Shown here piece by piece: positions 1-10,421 of a stretch of DNA of 64,000 bases; position 1 is the stretch's first letter; the number at the start of each line of letters is the position of its first letter. The stretch is from Paramyrothecium sp. XJ0827 (Eukaryota > Ascomycota > Sordariomycetes > Hypocreales > Stachybotryaceae), in the NCBI GenBank assembly GCA_020881915.1, contig JAJFPB010000002.1:310001-374000 (forward strand). The letters are read 5' to 3'. A model generated the notes under the pieces. The model ran no database searches. It saw nothing but the letters and a program-made list of their open reading frames with translations, and was not told where the DNA came from. The translations under genes and the position numbers were made by a program.

Positions 1-494
1 GGCTATCTCGTAGTGAACTCACTGATTGCAACAGCTTGACCGGCACCAACAAGGATGCGCCCAAACATGAACACCCCGATCGAATGTCTGGGAGTAAAAG
101 TCTGAACAAAGGTTCCCACAATCGTGATAATGCAGCCGATGGCCATGCCCCAGCGCCGGCCCAGAAAATCGGCCTTCCAGTGTCAGAATTCGCCAGATCA
201 AGCCGAGGAAGGAATGCACCACTTACAATAGGACCAGAGGCGAACCATCCCGTGACGATGCCACCGACTGTGTACGTTGTGTTGAGGAGACCAATCATGT
301 GACTGTTTGGCTTATTGAAGTGGTCTACCCAGTTGGGAGACACTTGGACCGAGTTGAAGACTGAAGCATCGTATCCCATAAGGATCATGCATCCAGCAGC
401 CACGAGGGCCACATACCTATCAACGTTCAGTGCCAGAGTTCAGCTGGGGTTCCCGCAAGGCTTACCAATTATAGACCTTCTCCCTGCTGGGCAT
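1..494 (-). CDS. MFS sugar transporter, N-terminal part (runs off window)
   Basis: Proton-coupled sugar uptake carrier of the plasma membrane, major facilitator sugar-porter family. Three exons can be assembled on the minus strand: 494-466, 416-227 and 173-23, with introns 417-465 and 174-226; a third donor (GTGAGT) starts at 22 and leads out of the window. The start ATG at 494 gives MPSREKVYNWYVALVAAG, the usual opening of fungal hexose/quinate-type carriers, followed by the first membrane helix with GYDASVFNS. The exon 2/3 junction yields the conserved loop motif DFLGRRWG, then a helix ending GRILVGAGQ. All junction phases agree. Substrate cannot be told from this part, and about three quarters of the protein is missing. 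Confidence 0.85.
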
Positions 495-2187
495 TGCGGC
501 GACTGCACTTAAGCTTTCTTAGGATGACTGAACCTGACTTCTTTGGAACCAGTCGAATATGGGCAAAGAACATTTCTCATCAAATATAAGAAGCTGAGTA
601 GTTGGTTATCCTTGTTGCACCTTCCGTCGCTTTACGTTGTGATTGGCGGTATTAGCATGATCGGTCTCGTGTCTTTCCCGGTCCAATGATCACTGCCTTG
701 GTATGCCAAGGCTAGGTCTTCGATGAATCAGAAGCCTCAGGTTAAATGCGATGATCCAATTTGGGAACAATTCACACCTCACATGGGCCGACGGCTAATT
801 TGATGCATGGCACATCGTAGCCTCGGGTTATTTCCCATGCGGGGTTCTCACGGATTGTCCCGAGCTTGTTGGGCCCCTCGTCAGAAACAAGCCAGAGTAT
901 CCCGGCCACCTGCTTCAGAGGCCTGGATCAGCCTCTGCTGCAGGGATGGTTGGAGTCGATAGGTTCCCCTCATTGACAATCACCGTCGGTGAGGGGTACG
1001 CTTTGGGGGGTCGAATATCCCGGCCTCTCTAATCTTGCTGATGACAAGGGCTCACAGTATTGATATGCAACCCAGCCAAGAGAATGTCACGCGAAGGAGA
1101 CGCATCCCAGCATATGATGATGCAAATTTTCAGTATCCGTAAGAGGCAGGGATGAACTGGCAGCTCATGGACGTGATAAGGCCAAGTCGCAGCTCGCCAT
1201 AAGTGGCGTATACTTGAGCTTTCCAATGATGAAGTCTGCGCTGTATTGTTTCGAACATAAAATTTATGCGGTGGTCGACGTTGTCTTTTTCACCCAGGTC
1301 CACATCACTGAGCCCAACGTCCAGTCGGCTTTTGTCTCCCTTTGCAAACGCCGATTCCTTGCCTGGTTGGGCACTTGGCCGGACCCCTGCTCAAGCCCGT
1401 AGATTAGAAAGGAGTGTATCGTGGAGAATGAACTACAGGATATGAGAAATTCTTGCAATCTGTTCCCCCCAATACTTCTCGGTCATTGATTTTGCACCGT
1501 CAGTGAGAGCTCTCAGCAGACGAACCGCAAGCTACGCTGCAGTGGATAAGTCATCTTAGGCATTCGTTCTTGTGCAGACTTGAGGACGCGATTCATTCGA
1601 AGCCGTGCGCAGGTGTACAAGACTCCCGCCACAGCTCGTTCACACCTCACATAAACATTGCATATTACAAGAGGGAGTGGACGAGTGTATAGTTTTGTGT
1701 GTTTGAGACAATAGCGCAACTTATAGTCTGGTCAAAAGTACGCCTAAAGGATCTCGTCGAGGCAAGGCCTCAACAATTCATGGTCCCATATGCCATTTGC
1801 TTAAGGTACAGATCAATGCTGAAGAGCTTCTGTAGGCTCATATGGGTATGGCAAGGACCGTTATGAAATCCAAGTGTTGCCTGAGTTCCAGTAATGATAA
1901 AATATAAGATGTGCAAGCAGATAAGCACATTTGCTCCTCCCATTAGCAAGGTGAATAGGGTGGTATATTGGACATCGTGCGTGGCATTTGGTCTTTGTAT
2001 GATCGGTTCGCCATTACTGGCAGTGTCTGCACACGTCTCTCATGACGGTATGTAGTATAGAATGATATGACAATATATATTCAGGAAACAGCCCTGTATT
2101 GGTAAGCGGCGAGACATGCAATCTCTTGGAAACAATTGGCATACCTATTGACATGTCAAAAGACTTGGCCTCATATCACTTGACTTC
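495..2187. other. Intergenic region, no gene seen
   Basis: Roughly 1.7 kb between the start of the sugar transporter and the stop of the CCCH protein gene. Reading frames here are short (under 70 codons), overlap on both strands and show no family resemblance or signal peptide. The part next to 494 must contain the transporter promoter, but no TATA or operator could be assigned with confidence. Confidence 0.5.
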
Positions 2188-3753
2188 TTAATAAAGGTCA
2201 TCTTCATAACGAAGTCTTCCAAATTCTGACTTCACCACCCGATTAGGCGGAGGATGCTGGTGTTGCTGCGGGGATCTGGGGTTTGAATCACCAGAAATAA
2301 TGCTGGCGGGTTCATAGTCTGTTGTAATTCCAAGAGGAAAACGGCATGGGCCGTCTCCTCCCTGGTGCTTACAGTCGGGTTTTTGACATATATGCCCAAA
2401 AGTGCAATCGGCTTGCCTACAGCCGCCATTTTTCCTACATGGCACAGCGCGCGACAGCCACATCAAGACCGGCTTGAGGTCCTCAGGCATAGGATAGTGG
2501 TCGTATGAGCAAGATGTATTGGGACAGGAGCCAATGAGCTGCTTTGGGTTGCAAAATCGCCTCTGGATCTGAAGCTTACTGAGTCGCGACATTGATTCTG
2601 GGTCTGGTGGAGACATGCGGGAGTCGAGGCGATGGTCGGATTTATTCATGATAATGCACCCGGCCGCAGATCTGGCGTTGTCTGGCAACAGATAAATCGC
2701 ATATGGCCTGTCACGGCGTTGATCAGCCGCACGATTTCGGCTCAACCTTCTCTCTTCATTTCCCGAGTTAAGCCCCCGGGTAAGCGAGAATAGATCCTCT
2801 TGGTGCTCGACCTCTCTCGGGGTTACATTGCCGTTGCCATTGCCTCTGCCGAATGGGGCCTTGGCTGGAGGGAAGAACGAAGAGGCCTCACCACTGTCCG
2901 GCTGTAGAGGGTCATATGATGGTTGGAGAGGGCTGCCAGGTCTTTTAGAGCCAATTCTGCTGGGTCCCAGGACGCCATTCGTCCACGCCTGGCTGGGCGT
3001 TGCCGTGGCGTTCGTAAGACTATGTGCGAGGAACACCCCGGGAAGCTCTTCATTTCCAAGACCAAGCTTTGTAAATTCATCATGGAAGCGAACGCACGGC
3101 GCTGAGACGAGGGTGAACTTCTCCCTGTGACCCCGGTAGGGTGTCAAGTCTGCTATATATCCCACGTCATGGCAGGCAGCAAAATATATGTGTTTGCACT
3201 GAGAATTATCAGCATATAGCCTCAACATAGCCCTCAACTTGAAATCAGCATTCTCCTTGAGCTCTCCAGCATCGACAAAGTCTGTTAGCCCATAAGACCT
3301 GTTGAAGCCTGAAGTAAAATTGGCCAGGGAGCGCTTCTCGTTTCCGCATAATTTATTTCGGGCGAGGTGCTTGGACAAGCCCACGAGATTTGCGTAGACG
3401 CGTATCACCACCTCACAGTTCTCTAAGCCTTTTTTACCAAGGCTCGTCTTGACGGCATCATTGAGCTTTTTCGCGGCTATGCTGCCCCCTTCCTCTTTGT
3501 CTTCCAGAAAATTGCTATCGAAGATATAGCCGTCGCCGTCTACAAGAACAAGGGCAAACGGATTGCGCTCCTGCGCTCGAGCTAGTTGTTTATATCGCTC
3601 TCTACCCTCGCGTTCTTCTTCATAATCGCTCTTGAGCCGTTTATAGTCCTCGATCAACAAGGAATACTGATCAAGTATGGTAGACAGCTCATTATTCTTT
3701 CGATATCGCTCGAGTTTCTCGGCCGCCTCGTCGATCGTTTCGTTGGGCAACAT
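2188..3753 (-). CDS. CCCH zinc-finger protein with NYN-like domain
   Basis: Uninterrupted 521-codon frame. The N-terminus (about 1-65) is a charged, coiled-coil-like segment. Residues ~65-250 begin FALVLVDGDGYIF and look like the NYN-like domain (DUF7923 type) found in fungal tandem-CCCH proteins; the early Asp residues are typical of PIN/NYN nuclease folds. The middle is low-complexity. The C-terminal part (~400-480) carries two CCCH fingers, C-x8-C-x4-C-x3-H and C-x5-C-x4-C-x3-H, then a cysteine cluster (CQKPDCKH). Known members are annotated as nucleic-acid-binding proteins; RNA binding or cleavage is inferred, not shown. It converges on nothing nearby and its neighbours give no functional clue. 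Confidence 0.85.
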   Translation of the reverse strand: MLPNETIDEAAEKLERYRKNNELSTILDQYSLLIEDYKRLKSDYEEEREGRERYKQLARAQERNPFALVLVDGDGYIFDSNFLEDKEEGGSIAAKKLNDAVKTSLGKKGLENCEVVIRVYANLVGLSKHLARNKLCGNEKRSLANFTSGFNRSYGLTDFVDAGELKENADFKLRAMLRLYADNSQCKHIYFAACHDVGYIADLTPYRGHREKFTLVSAPCVRFHDEFTKLGLGNEELPGVFLAHSLTNATATPSQAWTNGVLGPSRIGSKRPGSPLQPSYDPLQPDSGEASSFFPPAKAPFGRGNGNGNVTPREVEHQEDLFSLTRGLNSGNEERRLSRNRAADQRRDRPYAIYLLPDNARSAAGCIIMNKSDHRLDSRMSPPDPESMSRLSKLQIQRRFCNPKQLIGSCPNTSCSYDHYPMPEDLKPVLMWLSRAVPCRKNGGCRQADCTFGHICQKPDCKHQGGDGPCRFPLGITTDYEPASIISGDSNPRSPQQHQHPPPNRVVKSEFGRLRYEDDLY

Positions 3754-4935
3754 TATCGGCTGTCTATTGGCGGCTCATACGTCCCTTGAAGAGATTCCTA
3801 GATGCGGATCAGTCCACCAGGACAACGCCAGGTCCTAGCGTTCAGATTAAGTTGAGTAATTATGTCTCGAAGAGAAGGGCGGTGGGAACGAAGCACTAAT
3901 TCCATTTGGCCCGATGTGCTTAGCTTGTTGCATCACGTGCCCCAAAACGTGGGCAGCTACTGAGATGAGCTTATCTCGGTGGACCACAATTCCTCGCTTG
4001 TTTCGTAGCCCAACTCCAAGCTCCAGGAAGTTCTTTTTCTTCGGAAACGAAGACGGTTTGCTGGCAGGTACGACTTACAATGTGCAGAAATGGGCGTGAT
4101 TGAGGTGACAGGCGTGATGCACGGCGGAAAGGTGCATCGAATCACAGAATCCAGAGTAGGAAATCCGAATGTGGGGCAACGTGGGGTCCGTGGCGTGTAC
4201 AGAGTAGCAAGTGCACCAGTAATTGCCCAGCGTACAATGTCGTTGGCAGGTCCTTCGCAAGCAGAGCAACGGCGGGATACTATAATCATAAATTGTCTAC
4301 AACTCGTTGCAAACATGTTCCTTTATCCTTCACCAGAAATATAACCAAATAACGCATTAGAAATCGGATTATCTGGCACTTCCATAGGCACAGCTTTCAG
4401 GCAGCTCCACGATACCCCTTGGACCGGGTTTGATGCAGATTCTCTTTCTTGTCTTCTTTCCTCAAGGGATATGCGAGTGAAAGGGGAGTGCATGAGAATT
4501 CCTTGGAAGCTCAACCGCAGAGAGGGTATACGGGACAGCCGACAAACAACTCGAGTTCGTGAGAGTTTAGTGACAACACTAGAGAACAAATATATCGAGC
4601 AAGGCAAGCTTCCGTGGGTGTTTTGGCTCTGGGACCCATTCTGGATTTGCTGGTAAGTAATTTAATTGAGCATCAGCACGAACTGACTGACCCATGGTCA
4701 GCCATTCTGTACCTACAAAAGGGCTATCCGAAGTCTAGTGGCATTAACATGTTTGGGATCTGACGCAAAGTGAACAGACGCTTCCTTTCGTTGTAAAAAC
4801 AACACGCCAGTACTCATGCCCATGGACATCCATCCTGCTGCTTTCATCGCTCTCCGATACATCTTCAGTTACCCACATGAGGAATAAATAATTCGAGTCA
4901 CAGGCGATGCCCAGCCACCTCGCATCCTGCAATCT
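3754..4935. other. Intergenic region, no gene seen
   Basis: About 1.2 kb between the CCCH gene start and the HET gene stop. Several frames of 60-119 codons exist on both strands, but they overlap one another, lack recognisable motifs and show no consistent splice pattern. It must include the CCCH gene promoter and the HET gene 3' region. Confidence 0.45.
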
Positions 4936-6783
4936 TCAGCATAAGTAAACTTTTCGCACTTCGTTCAGCCCATCGGTCAGAAGCTCGCCATCCATGATAC
5001 CGTGAACAAACGCATCGCCAACCAAGGAAAATAGCATATGTTCGTCCGCATCGACCGTAAACGCCTGCGTCGGTCGTAGAACAAACGGCACTCTGCCACC
5101 CATCAGCACCCAGATAGCGTCGCCTATCTTGATGTCAGGAGGCCCGATACCCAGGTATCCCTTCTGCGTGACAAAAAATGACTGGTTCAACACCATAGAC
5201 CTCAACGAATCCACGATGCTGTTCCATTTGCCATCGTCGAGGAACTTCAAGAATTCTTGTTCATCCTCCGCAGTGACCCTTCGCTTGACACGCTCTCGCT
5301 CGGTAAGCACGCCGCCTAGCATAGTGCTCCAAAAGGCAGTTGACGAGGGCTGATTAGAAGCAGGATCGCCAGACACGCCTTTGAGAGCTTCCTGAAGCAT
5401 GGCCTGGCGTCGCTTTATTATTCGCACAAAATCCTCATTAGGTACCAGGATTTTCTCGTCAGCAGCTATGCCCTCATCCACTAGGCAAATAGTGTCTAAA
5501 AAAACTCCCTTCAGTGATAGTATGGAGTTGTCGTTTAATGTATCGAATTCAAGGTTTGACTGGTTGTCTGCGTGGAAATGGGTGTAACGATCGCTGTGTT
5601 CCCAGAATACGCAACCCTCGTTGACCAAGACTTTCGGGCGAACCATATCCAGAGCCCACGTCGGCAAGCCCGGCGTTACGTGTGGCTCGCCTCTCAGTCC
5701 TATCAAAGGCGACAAGGTGCCTTCTGAAAGCAAAAGGTCCAGGGTGAAGCGCGTGAAAACCGAAGCTGGAGAGAGAGAATAGTCGCAATTGATGTTGGGC
5801 AATTGCGTAGCATTAAACAAACCCATTAGCCCATATACCTTGTCTCTCGGATCCGTTGCTCCTCGATAGCGCCATCGATGTGCTGTCAGTAACGGCCGTG
5901 ATGATGCCTCTTCTTTGGTGAGCTCCAGACTCAGAAATGGTGTAATGAATTCATTGATACTGAACGAATACAGCTCCGGAGAGAGAAGCACGATGGTTCT
6001 GCGTTGATGGGCTGACGGATACATCAGCCCCCACGCAGCTTGAACACACGTATCCCAGGGGATTGTGAGGGTCCTCCAGACAATCGTTTTCTGTTTGGGC
6101 AGAACGGCCTCTTGCACTGTCCATATTCTCTGCCACCACTTATTGCCGAATAGCATCATGCCTCGGATTGCCCTAACAGCACTCTTGCGAGTGTCTCTGG
6201 TGCTCAGGCATGTAGGAAGACTCTGCTCTGAGTCGGCAGCGGCGAGAAGCCTGATCATATCGAGCGCGGCTCCTGCATCTTGGAGGGTATATGATGGAAT
6301 GTCATCATCTGCATCGGGAACTGAGCCAATCCATACAAGACACTGTAGACTTTCTTCATAGATCCTCCCCATCATCCTCACCTGCTGTGACTTCTCCTCC
6401 GGATCACTCTGATTGATGCACAGCGCATCGACCCAGAGAATCCTTTCTCGATCAGGATATCGTAGATGAGTCAAAGCGGAATAAAGGTTATCATTCACTG
6501 CTATGGGCAGGCCTCCAAGCATCACGGTCAAATTACGTGTTGCTCTGCCCCATAGATACGACAATACCTCGTAAGGTGGAGCATCGCCCACATCGACTAC
6601 CCGAAGCTCGCATTTGACGACGTTGTGGTGCTGACCGGGATGGAGGACTAAAACGCGAAAAGAGGCCTGCGAGTGGTCTAGGGGACTGTATGGAGAAGCT
6701 GTAGAGAATTGAGCATGGAGCAGTGGATCAATGTAAGTTCCGTATCCCGTACCTTCAATCACAGCGTTGCGGGTATTTGCCAT
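4936..6783 (-). CDS. Heterokaryon-incompatibility (HET) domain protein
   Basis: Uninterrupted frame of 615 residues, a usual length for HET-6-type proteins. The HET domain spans about residues 65-230: YEVLSYLWG near 71-79 matches the conserved Y-x-A/V-L-S-Y-x-W-G box, followed by LWVDALCINQSD and VRMMGRIYEESLQCLVWIG. The C-terminus FVLRPTQAF...LVGDAFVHGIMDGE is the conserved end block of this family. HET domains are TIR-like cell-death modules that act when genetically different hyphae fuse. The single exon and clean start (MANTRNAVIE) argue for an intact gene. The partner locus cannot be inferred. It lies ~45 kb from the STAND gene cluster in the same window. Confidence 0.92.
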   Translation of the reverse strand: MANTRNAVIEGTGYGTYIDPLLHAQFSTASPYSPLDHSQASFRVLVLHPGQHHNVVKCELRVVDVGDAPPYEVLSYLWGRATRNLTVMLGGLPIAVNDNLYSALTHLRYPDRERILWVDALCINQSDPEEKSQQVRMMGRIYEESLQCLVWIGSVPDADDDIPSYTLQDAGAALDMIRLLAAADSEQSLPTCLSTRDTRKSAVRAIRGMMLFGNKWWQRIWTVQEAVLPKQKTIVWRTLTIPWDTCVQAAWGLMYPSAHQRRTIVLLSPELYSFSINEFITPFLSLELTKEEASSRPLLTAHRWRYRGATDPRDKVYGLMGLFNATQLPNINCDYSLSPASVFTRFTLDLLLSEGTLSPLIGLRGEPHVTPGLPTWALDMVRPKVLVNEGCVFWEHSDRYTHFHADNQSNLEFDTLNDNSILSLKGVFLDTICLVDEGIAADEKILVPNEDFVRIIKRRQAMLQEALKGVSGDPASNQPSSTAFWSTMLGGVLTERERVKRRVTAEDEQEFLKFLDDGKWNSIVDSLRSMVLNQSFFVTQKGYLGIGPPDIKIGDAIWVLMGGRVPFVLRPTQAFTVDADEHMLFSLVGDAFVHGIMDGELLTDGLNEVRKVYLC

Positions 6784-7406
6784 TGTTGTGTGTCAAATTT
6801 TCCGGGAAAAAAGAGCCAACTTGTGAGGCTGACTGGGCGAAGTTGACTGCTTCTATCAGGGGTTGGTGTTAAATGCCTCGCTGCACGTGTCGGAGACTTA
6901 TTTTCATGCGGCTCAAATTTTGTTGACGTGCCCGAATGGCCGTGAGAACTTATTGCGGTCATCTACCCATCGCTCCATACCATTCGTCATTTTGTGTTCA
7001 CAGTGGCTAGGGTGGCGTCTCTTGAGCCCAACATGACCTACAGACCAGGGTTATCATGTCGCCCTGATATGGTGTTTGTCATGGCTCGCGTCGAAAAACA
7101 TCTTGCTTAGCTGTACTATAGGACGCACTCTTGCACTGCTTGATCCATGATCCTCATTAAGTCTTGTTTGTTTTATTGCTTCATCGGTAAAGGTGCATTT
7201 TAAATCGCACCCCTCATTTAGGACATTAAAATAATGCTTAAATGCTTCAGGCATCAGCAAAGAATGGCTTGACGCATTTTAAGGCCAGCAAGACTTAGAT
7301 ACACCCTGTGGTTGAGTATGGAGAGCGTTCTTATATTACTTGGTTTATGAGTGCATTGACGCCGGGGATGTTTTAATATGGCTAGGATGGCATGTAACTA
7401 CTATGT
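6784..7406. other. Intergenic region (HET promoter side)
   Basis: About 620 bases between the HET gene start and the stop of the hydrolase gene. Only short frames without motifs. It must contain the HET gene promoter; no distinct element could be assigned. Confidence 0.45.
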
Positions 7407-8267
7407 CTAATGCTTGCTCACAAAGTCAATCACAAGAGTAGCTATTTGCTGCGGCTGGTCTTCTGGTGAAAAATGGCCACAATCATTGAGGATATGTAAC
7501 TCAGACCCAGGGATTGCCTTGTGTAGCTTGTGCGCCCAATCGACTACCTGCCATTCATCGCCACTGCCCCAAATAATCTTGACTGGTAACTGCTCAAGCT
7601 CATGCAACCTGTCTGCTATTTCCATGGTGTGTATGGGATCGTAATGACGGATTTGATGGCTGAAAAGACTGCCTTGACCGATAGGACCTGAAATATACTC
7701 AATAAATGTGTCTAGTGATGAGTTCCGGAAGTTATCCTTGTCGTGGACAGCACTAAGCAGCCATTCCCTGAAATGTGATCTGTGCACAGCATCTTCGGTT
7801 TTGATAAGCTTCTCTAAGCCTTGTTCCATTTGCTGACGAGTTCGGGAGGAGGGATAGCTGTCAAAAGAGACGACATCTATCAAGGTGAGAGAGCGTAATC
7901 TGTTCGGAGATTGAATCGCAAATCGCTGACCAATTCCTCCGCCAATGTCGTGTGTCACTAGGTGGAACTTGATGTCGCCGAGATCCCAGTGCTCGAGAAG
8001 GCCTTCAAGTATTGGCACTTGACCTGAAATTGAAGTATCGATCGATGAATTCCAAGGTCTTTCTGAGAGACCGTAGCCAAGGAGGTCGTAAATGTGGACT
8101 TTGCAGCCGGACTTGAGGAGATGCGGGAGGACATTGCGCCATATCAAGGACGATGAAGGCGTGCCGTGCACAAGTACAACAGGTTGTCCGTCACCGTAGA
8201 TGCCATACGCAACTCGATTGTTCTTGATTAGAACATGTTCTGTTGCGAGAGGCGCAATCTTATTCAT
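7407..8267 (-). CDS. Alpha/beta hydrolase, haloalkane dehalogenase/epoxide hydrolase-like
   Basis: The frame is open from 8360, but the ATG at 8267 (MNKIAPLATEHVLIKNNRVA) is preferred because relatives begin at this point and the upstream 31 residues look unrelated; this gives 286 residues. Visible landmarks, numbered from that start, are the oxyanion motif HGTP (~34-37), the nucleophile elbow THDIGG with Asp107, a WGSGDEW acid region (~240) and the catalytic-His motif CGHFSPED near 264. Asp rather than Ser at the elbow places it with haloalkane or fluoroacetate dehalogenases and epoxide hydrolases, which form an Asp-ester intermediate. It probably acts in the cytosol, since no signal peptide is seen. 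Substrate is unknown. Confidence 0.85.
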   Translation of the reverse strand: MNKIAPLATEHVLIKNNRVAYGIYGDGQPVVLVHGTPSSSLIWRNVLPHLLKSGCKVHIYDLLGYGLSERPWNSSIDTSISGQVPILEGLLEHWDLGDIKFHLVTHDIGGGIGQRFAIQSPNRLRSLTLIDVVSFDSYPSSRTRQQMEQGLEKLIKTEDAVHRSHFREWLLSAVHDKDNFRNSSLDTFIEYISGPIGQGSLFSHQIRHYDPIHTMEIADRLHELEQLPVKIIWGSGDEWQVVDWAHKLHKAIPGSELHILNDCGHFSPEDQPQQIATLVIDFVSKH

Positions 8268-8668
8268 CGTACCGATTGAAGCTGGATTTAAGCCGAGCAA
8301 GAAGATACTCAGGTTGTCCAAGTCCAGTGCAATAAGTAAACACCGATTGGCAAGTGGCAATAAAATTTATACTGGGATACGAGTGAGATTCAAAAGACTA
8401 TTGACGTCATGAGCTTGTCAACAGCATGGAAACAGGGGATTAATAATACGGCATCTTCTCAATTCCCTTGTTTGACAGAACACAGACTCTTGAAGGACGA
8501 CTCGGTGACGCAACAAGCTTACAAATTACAGAAGCTGTGCGCTCTCCCCGCAAATACCTTGCAATCGCCAGATCTCGAGATGACCACGCCCTAATGATGA
8601 CAACAGCCTCTACCCACGCTCGGCAAAGTCAGGGAGCGAATAGGAGCTACTGATCTCCCTTACATCAT
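8268..8668. other. Intergenic region
   Basis: About 400 bases between the hydrolase start and the stop of the Dal5-type carrier gene. No coding signal beyond shadow frames. It would hold the hydrolase promoter and the carrier 3' end. Confidence 0.4.
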
Positions 8669-10421
8669 CTAATAGGCATAGTATAAGGTTGTCTCACTCT
8701 CGTCCGACCGTCGAATCTTTCGATTCTCGGCCTTCAACCAAATTCGCATTGCCCAGGTCCCAATCACAGTCGCAACACTGAGCGCCGCGCTCGAGGACAT
8801 GGCCATGACGTAACGGGGCTCATCAGACTTTGGCCACATGTATGGTGTCCAGATGAAGGAAGCCACTGCGAGGCAGTTCACAATCGCCAAGGAACACGCC
8901 TTTTTCTCCTTTGTTTGCGAACAGGTGTTGGACACCCAGCCGAGGATAATGCTGTTCACCGCATACGTGCCAATGGAAAACACACACATTGCAACTTACC
9001 GGAGGTTAGCTAGCAAGCGACTAGACGGAATGGCTCCACGTACAGTATCGGGCGCCTGTGTTAAGAGTGGCGCAACCTAGAACAAATCCAAAGACTGCAA
9101 CCGCCTTGGCAGATGTAATGTGCCTGCCAAGATTAGTTACTAGGTATTGTCTCAGCTTGCCATATGGACCCACCAAGTTCGTTCGTTGAAGTGTCCTGAA
9201 GACCACGACCATGCAATGGAGATGAAGCCGGCAATCAGATAGGGCGGACATGTCAGGACCAGTGTAATTGTAGGACTAAAGCCGAGAGTTTCCACAGCGG
9301 TAGGGAAGAAGTTCTTGAAGCCATTCGCACCGAGATGGCAGTGCTGCATTACTGTGAAGAGCCAGACTTTGGGATCCTTGGCTGCCTCGAAAATACCTTT
9401 CCAGCTAGTCGTCTCGCCCTCGTTCCCTACCGTATCTCGCTGTGTACGTTCGTGGGCAAGCACTCTTTCTTCCGGGCTCAGCCATTTCGTTGTCAATGGC
9501 TCATCGGGCAGAATGAAGAAAGCGACAATGGCTATGACCAGAGTGACAGCACCCTGGATGATGAAGAGCCAGCGCCAACCCGCGATGCCACGCTGCGATG
9601 TGAGATTAGTCTACTGGAAATCGGCGTAAAGGAGACCCAAGGGACCAGAAGAAATGCTTTACGCACCATTCCATCCATCTGAAAAATTCCAAGTGCGATT
9701 AAACCCGCAAATGCGGTAGCAAGGATATTGCCGGTGTAGAGGATTGAGATCCGGGTAGCCAACTCCTTGCGAGTGTAGAATGTGGCTAGTACGTAAAGCG
9801 CGCCAGGGTAGTAGGGCGCCTCTGTGACCCCCAGGAAGAATCTCGTCAGGAGAAGACCGGTGTAATTAGTAGAAAGTGCTGTCAGCGCGCTGATGATCGC
9901 CCATACAGCCATGCACGACGCCATCCAAACACTCGGGCGGACCCTCGTAACAACCATGTTCGCCGGAATGCCGACTATTATATAGCCCGCGAAAAGGATC
10001 GAGACGCATGTCTGGTACTCAGAACCCTTGAGGTTGAGATCGCTCTCAAGTGAATTGAGCCGTGCAAGAGCTATGGCGTTACGGTCCTATGGGTGGCGTA
10101 GTCAGTAAGAAATCACAGTATCGTGGTGATGGTAGTTTTTCTGACCAGGTAGTTCAGCCAGTACATGAGCCAAAGAATGGGCATGATGTACCAATCCAGT
10201 TTTCGCACAAGCGCAATTTCGCGGGGGTCGATTTTCGCATGGGCTCCCGAATAATCGACTCTAGCTTGCGGGGCCTTAAGAATATCTTCGACATCGAATA
10301 CTGCAGCTACTGGCTTGGACTCGCCAGTAGCTGGTTTCTCGGCGGCAGCGTCGTGGCCTGCCATGCTTTCAACTTTCTGACGTGGGGGACGAATCGAGAA
10401 GCAGGGAAGTTTAAATTGCAC
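8669..10421 (-). CDS. MFS transporter, Dal5/allantoate-nicotinate permease family (five exons)
   Basis: Anion:cation symporter-type carrier of the plasma membrane. Exons (minus strand): 10421-10146, 10086-9667, 9592-9174, 9123-9044 and 8994-8669, with introns of 59, 74, 50 and 49 bp; every junction keeps phase and gives 506 residues. Family marks are KLDWYIMPILWLMYWLNYLDRNAIALA across junction 1, RFFLGVTEAPYYPG, GWRWLF at the third exon start, and TGKSeq-like C-terminal helices VNSIILGWVSNTC and FIWTPYMWP. The N-terminus could instead begin at the internal ATG at 10364 (MAGHDAAAEK). Dal5 relatives import carboxylates, vitamins or ureides; the substrate here is open. Confidence 0.85.
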
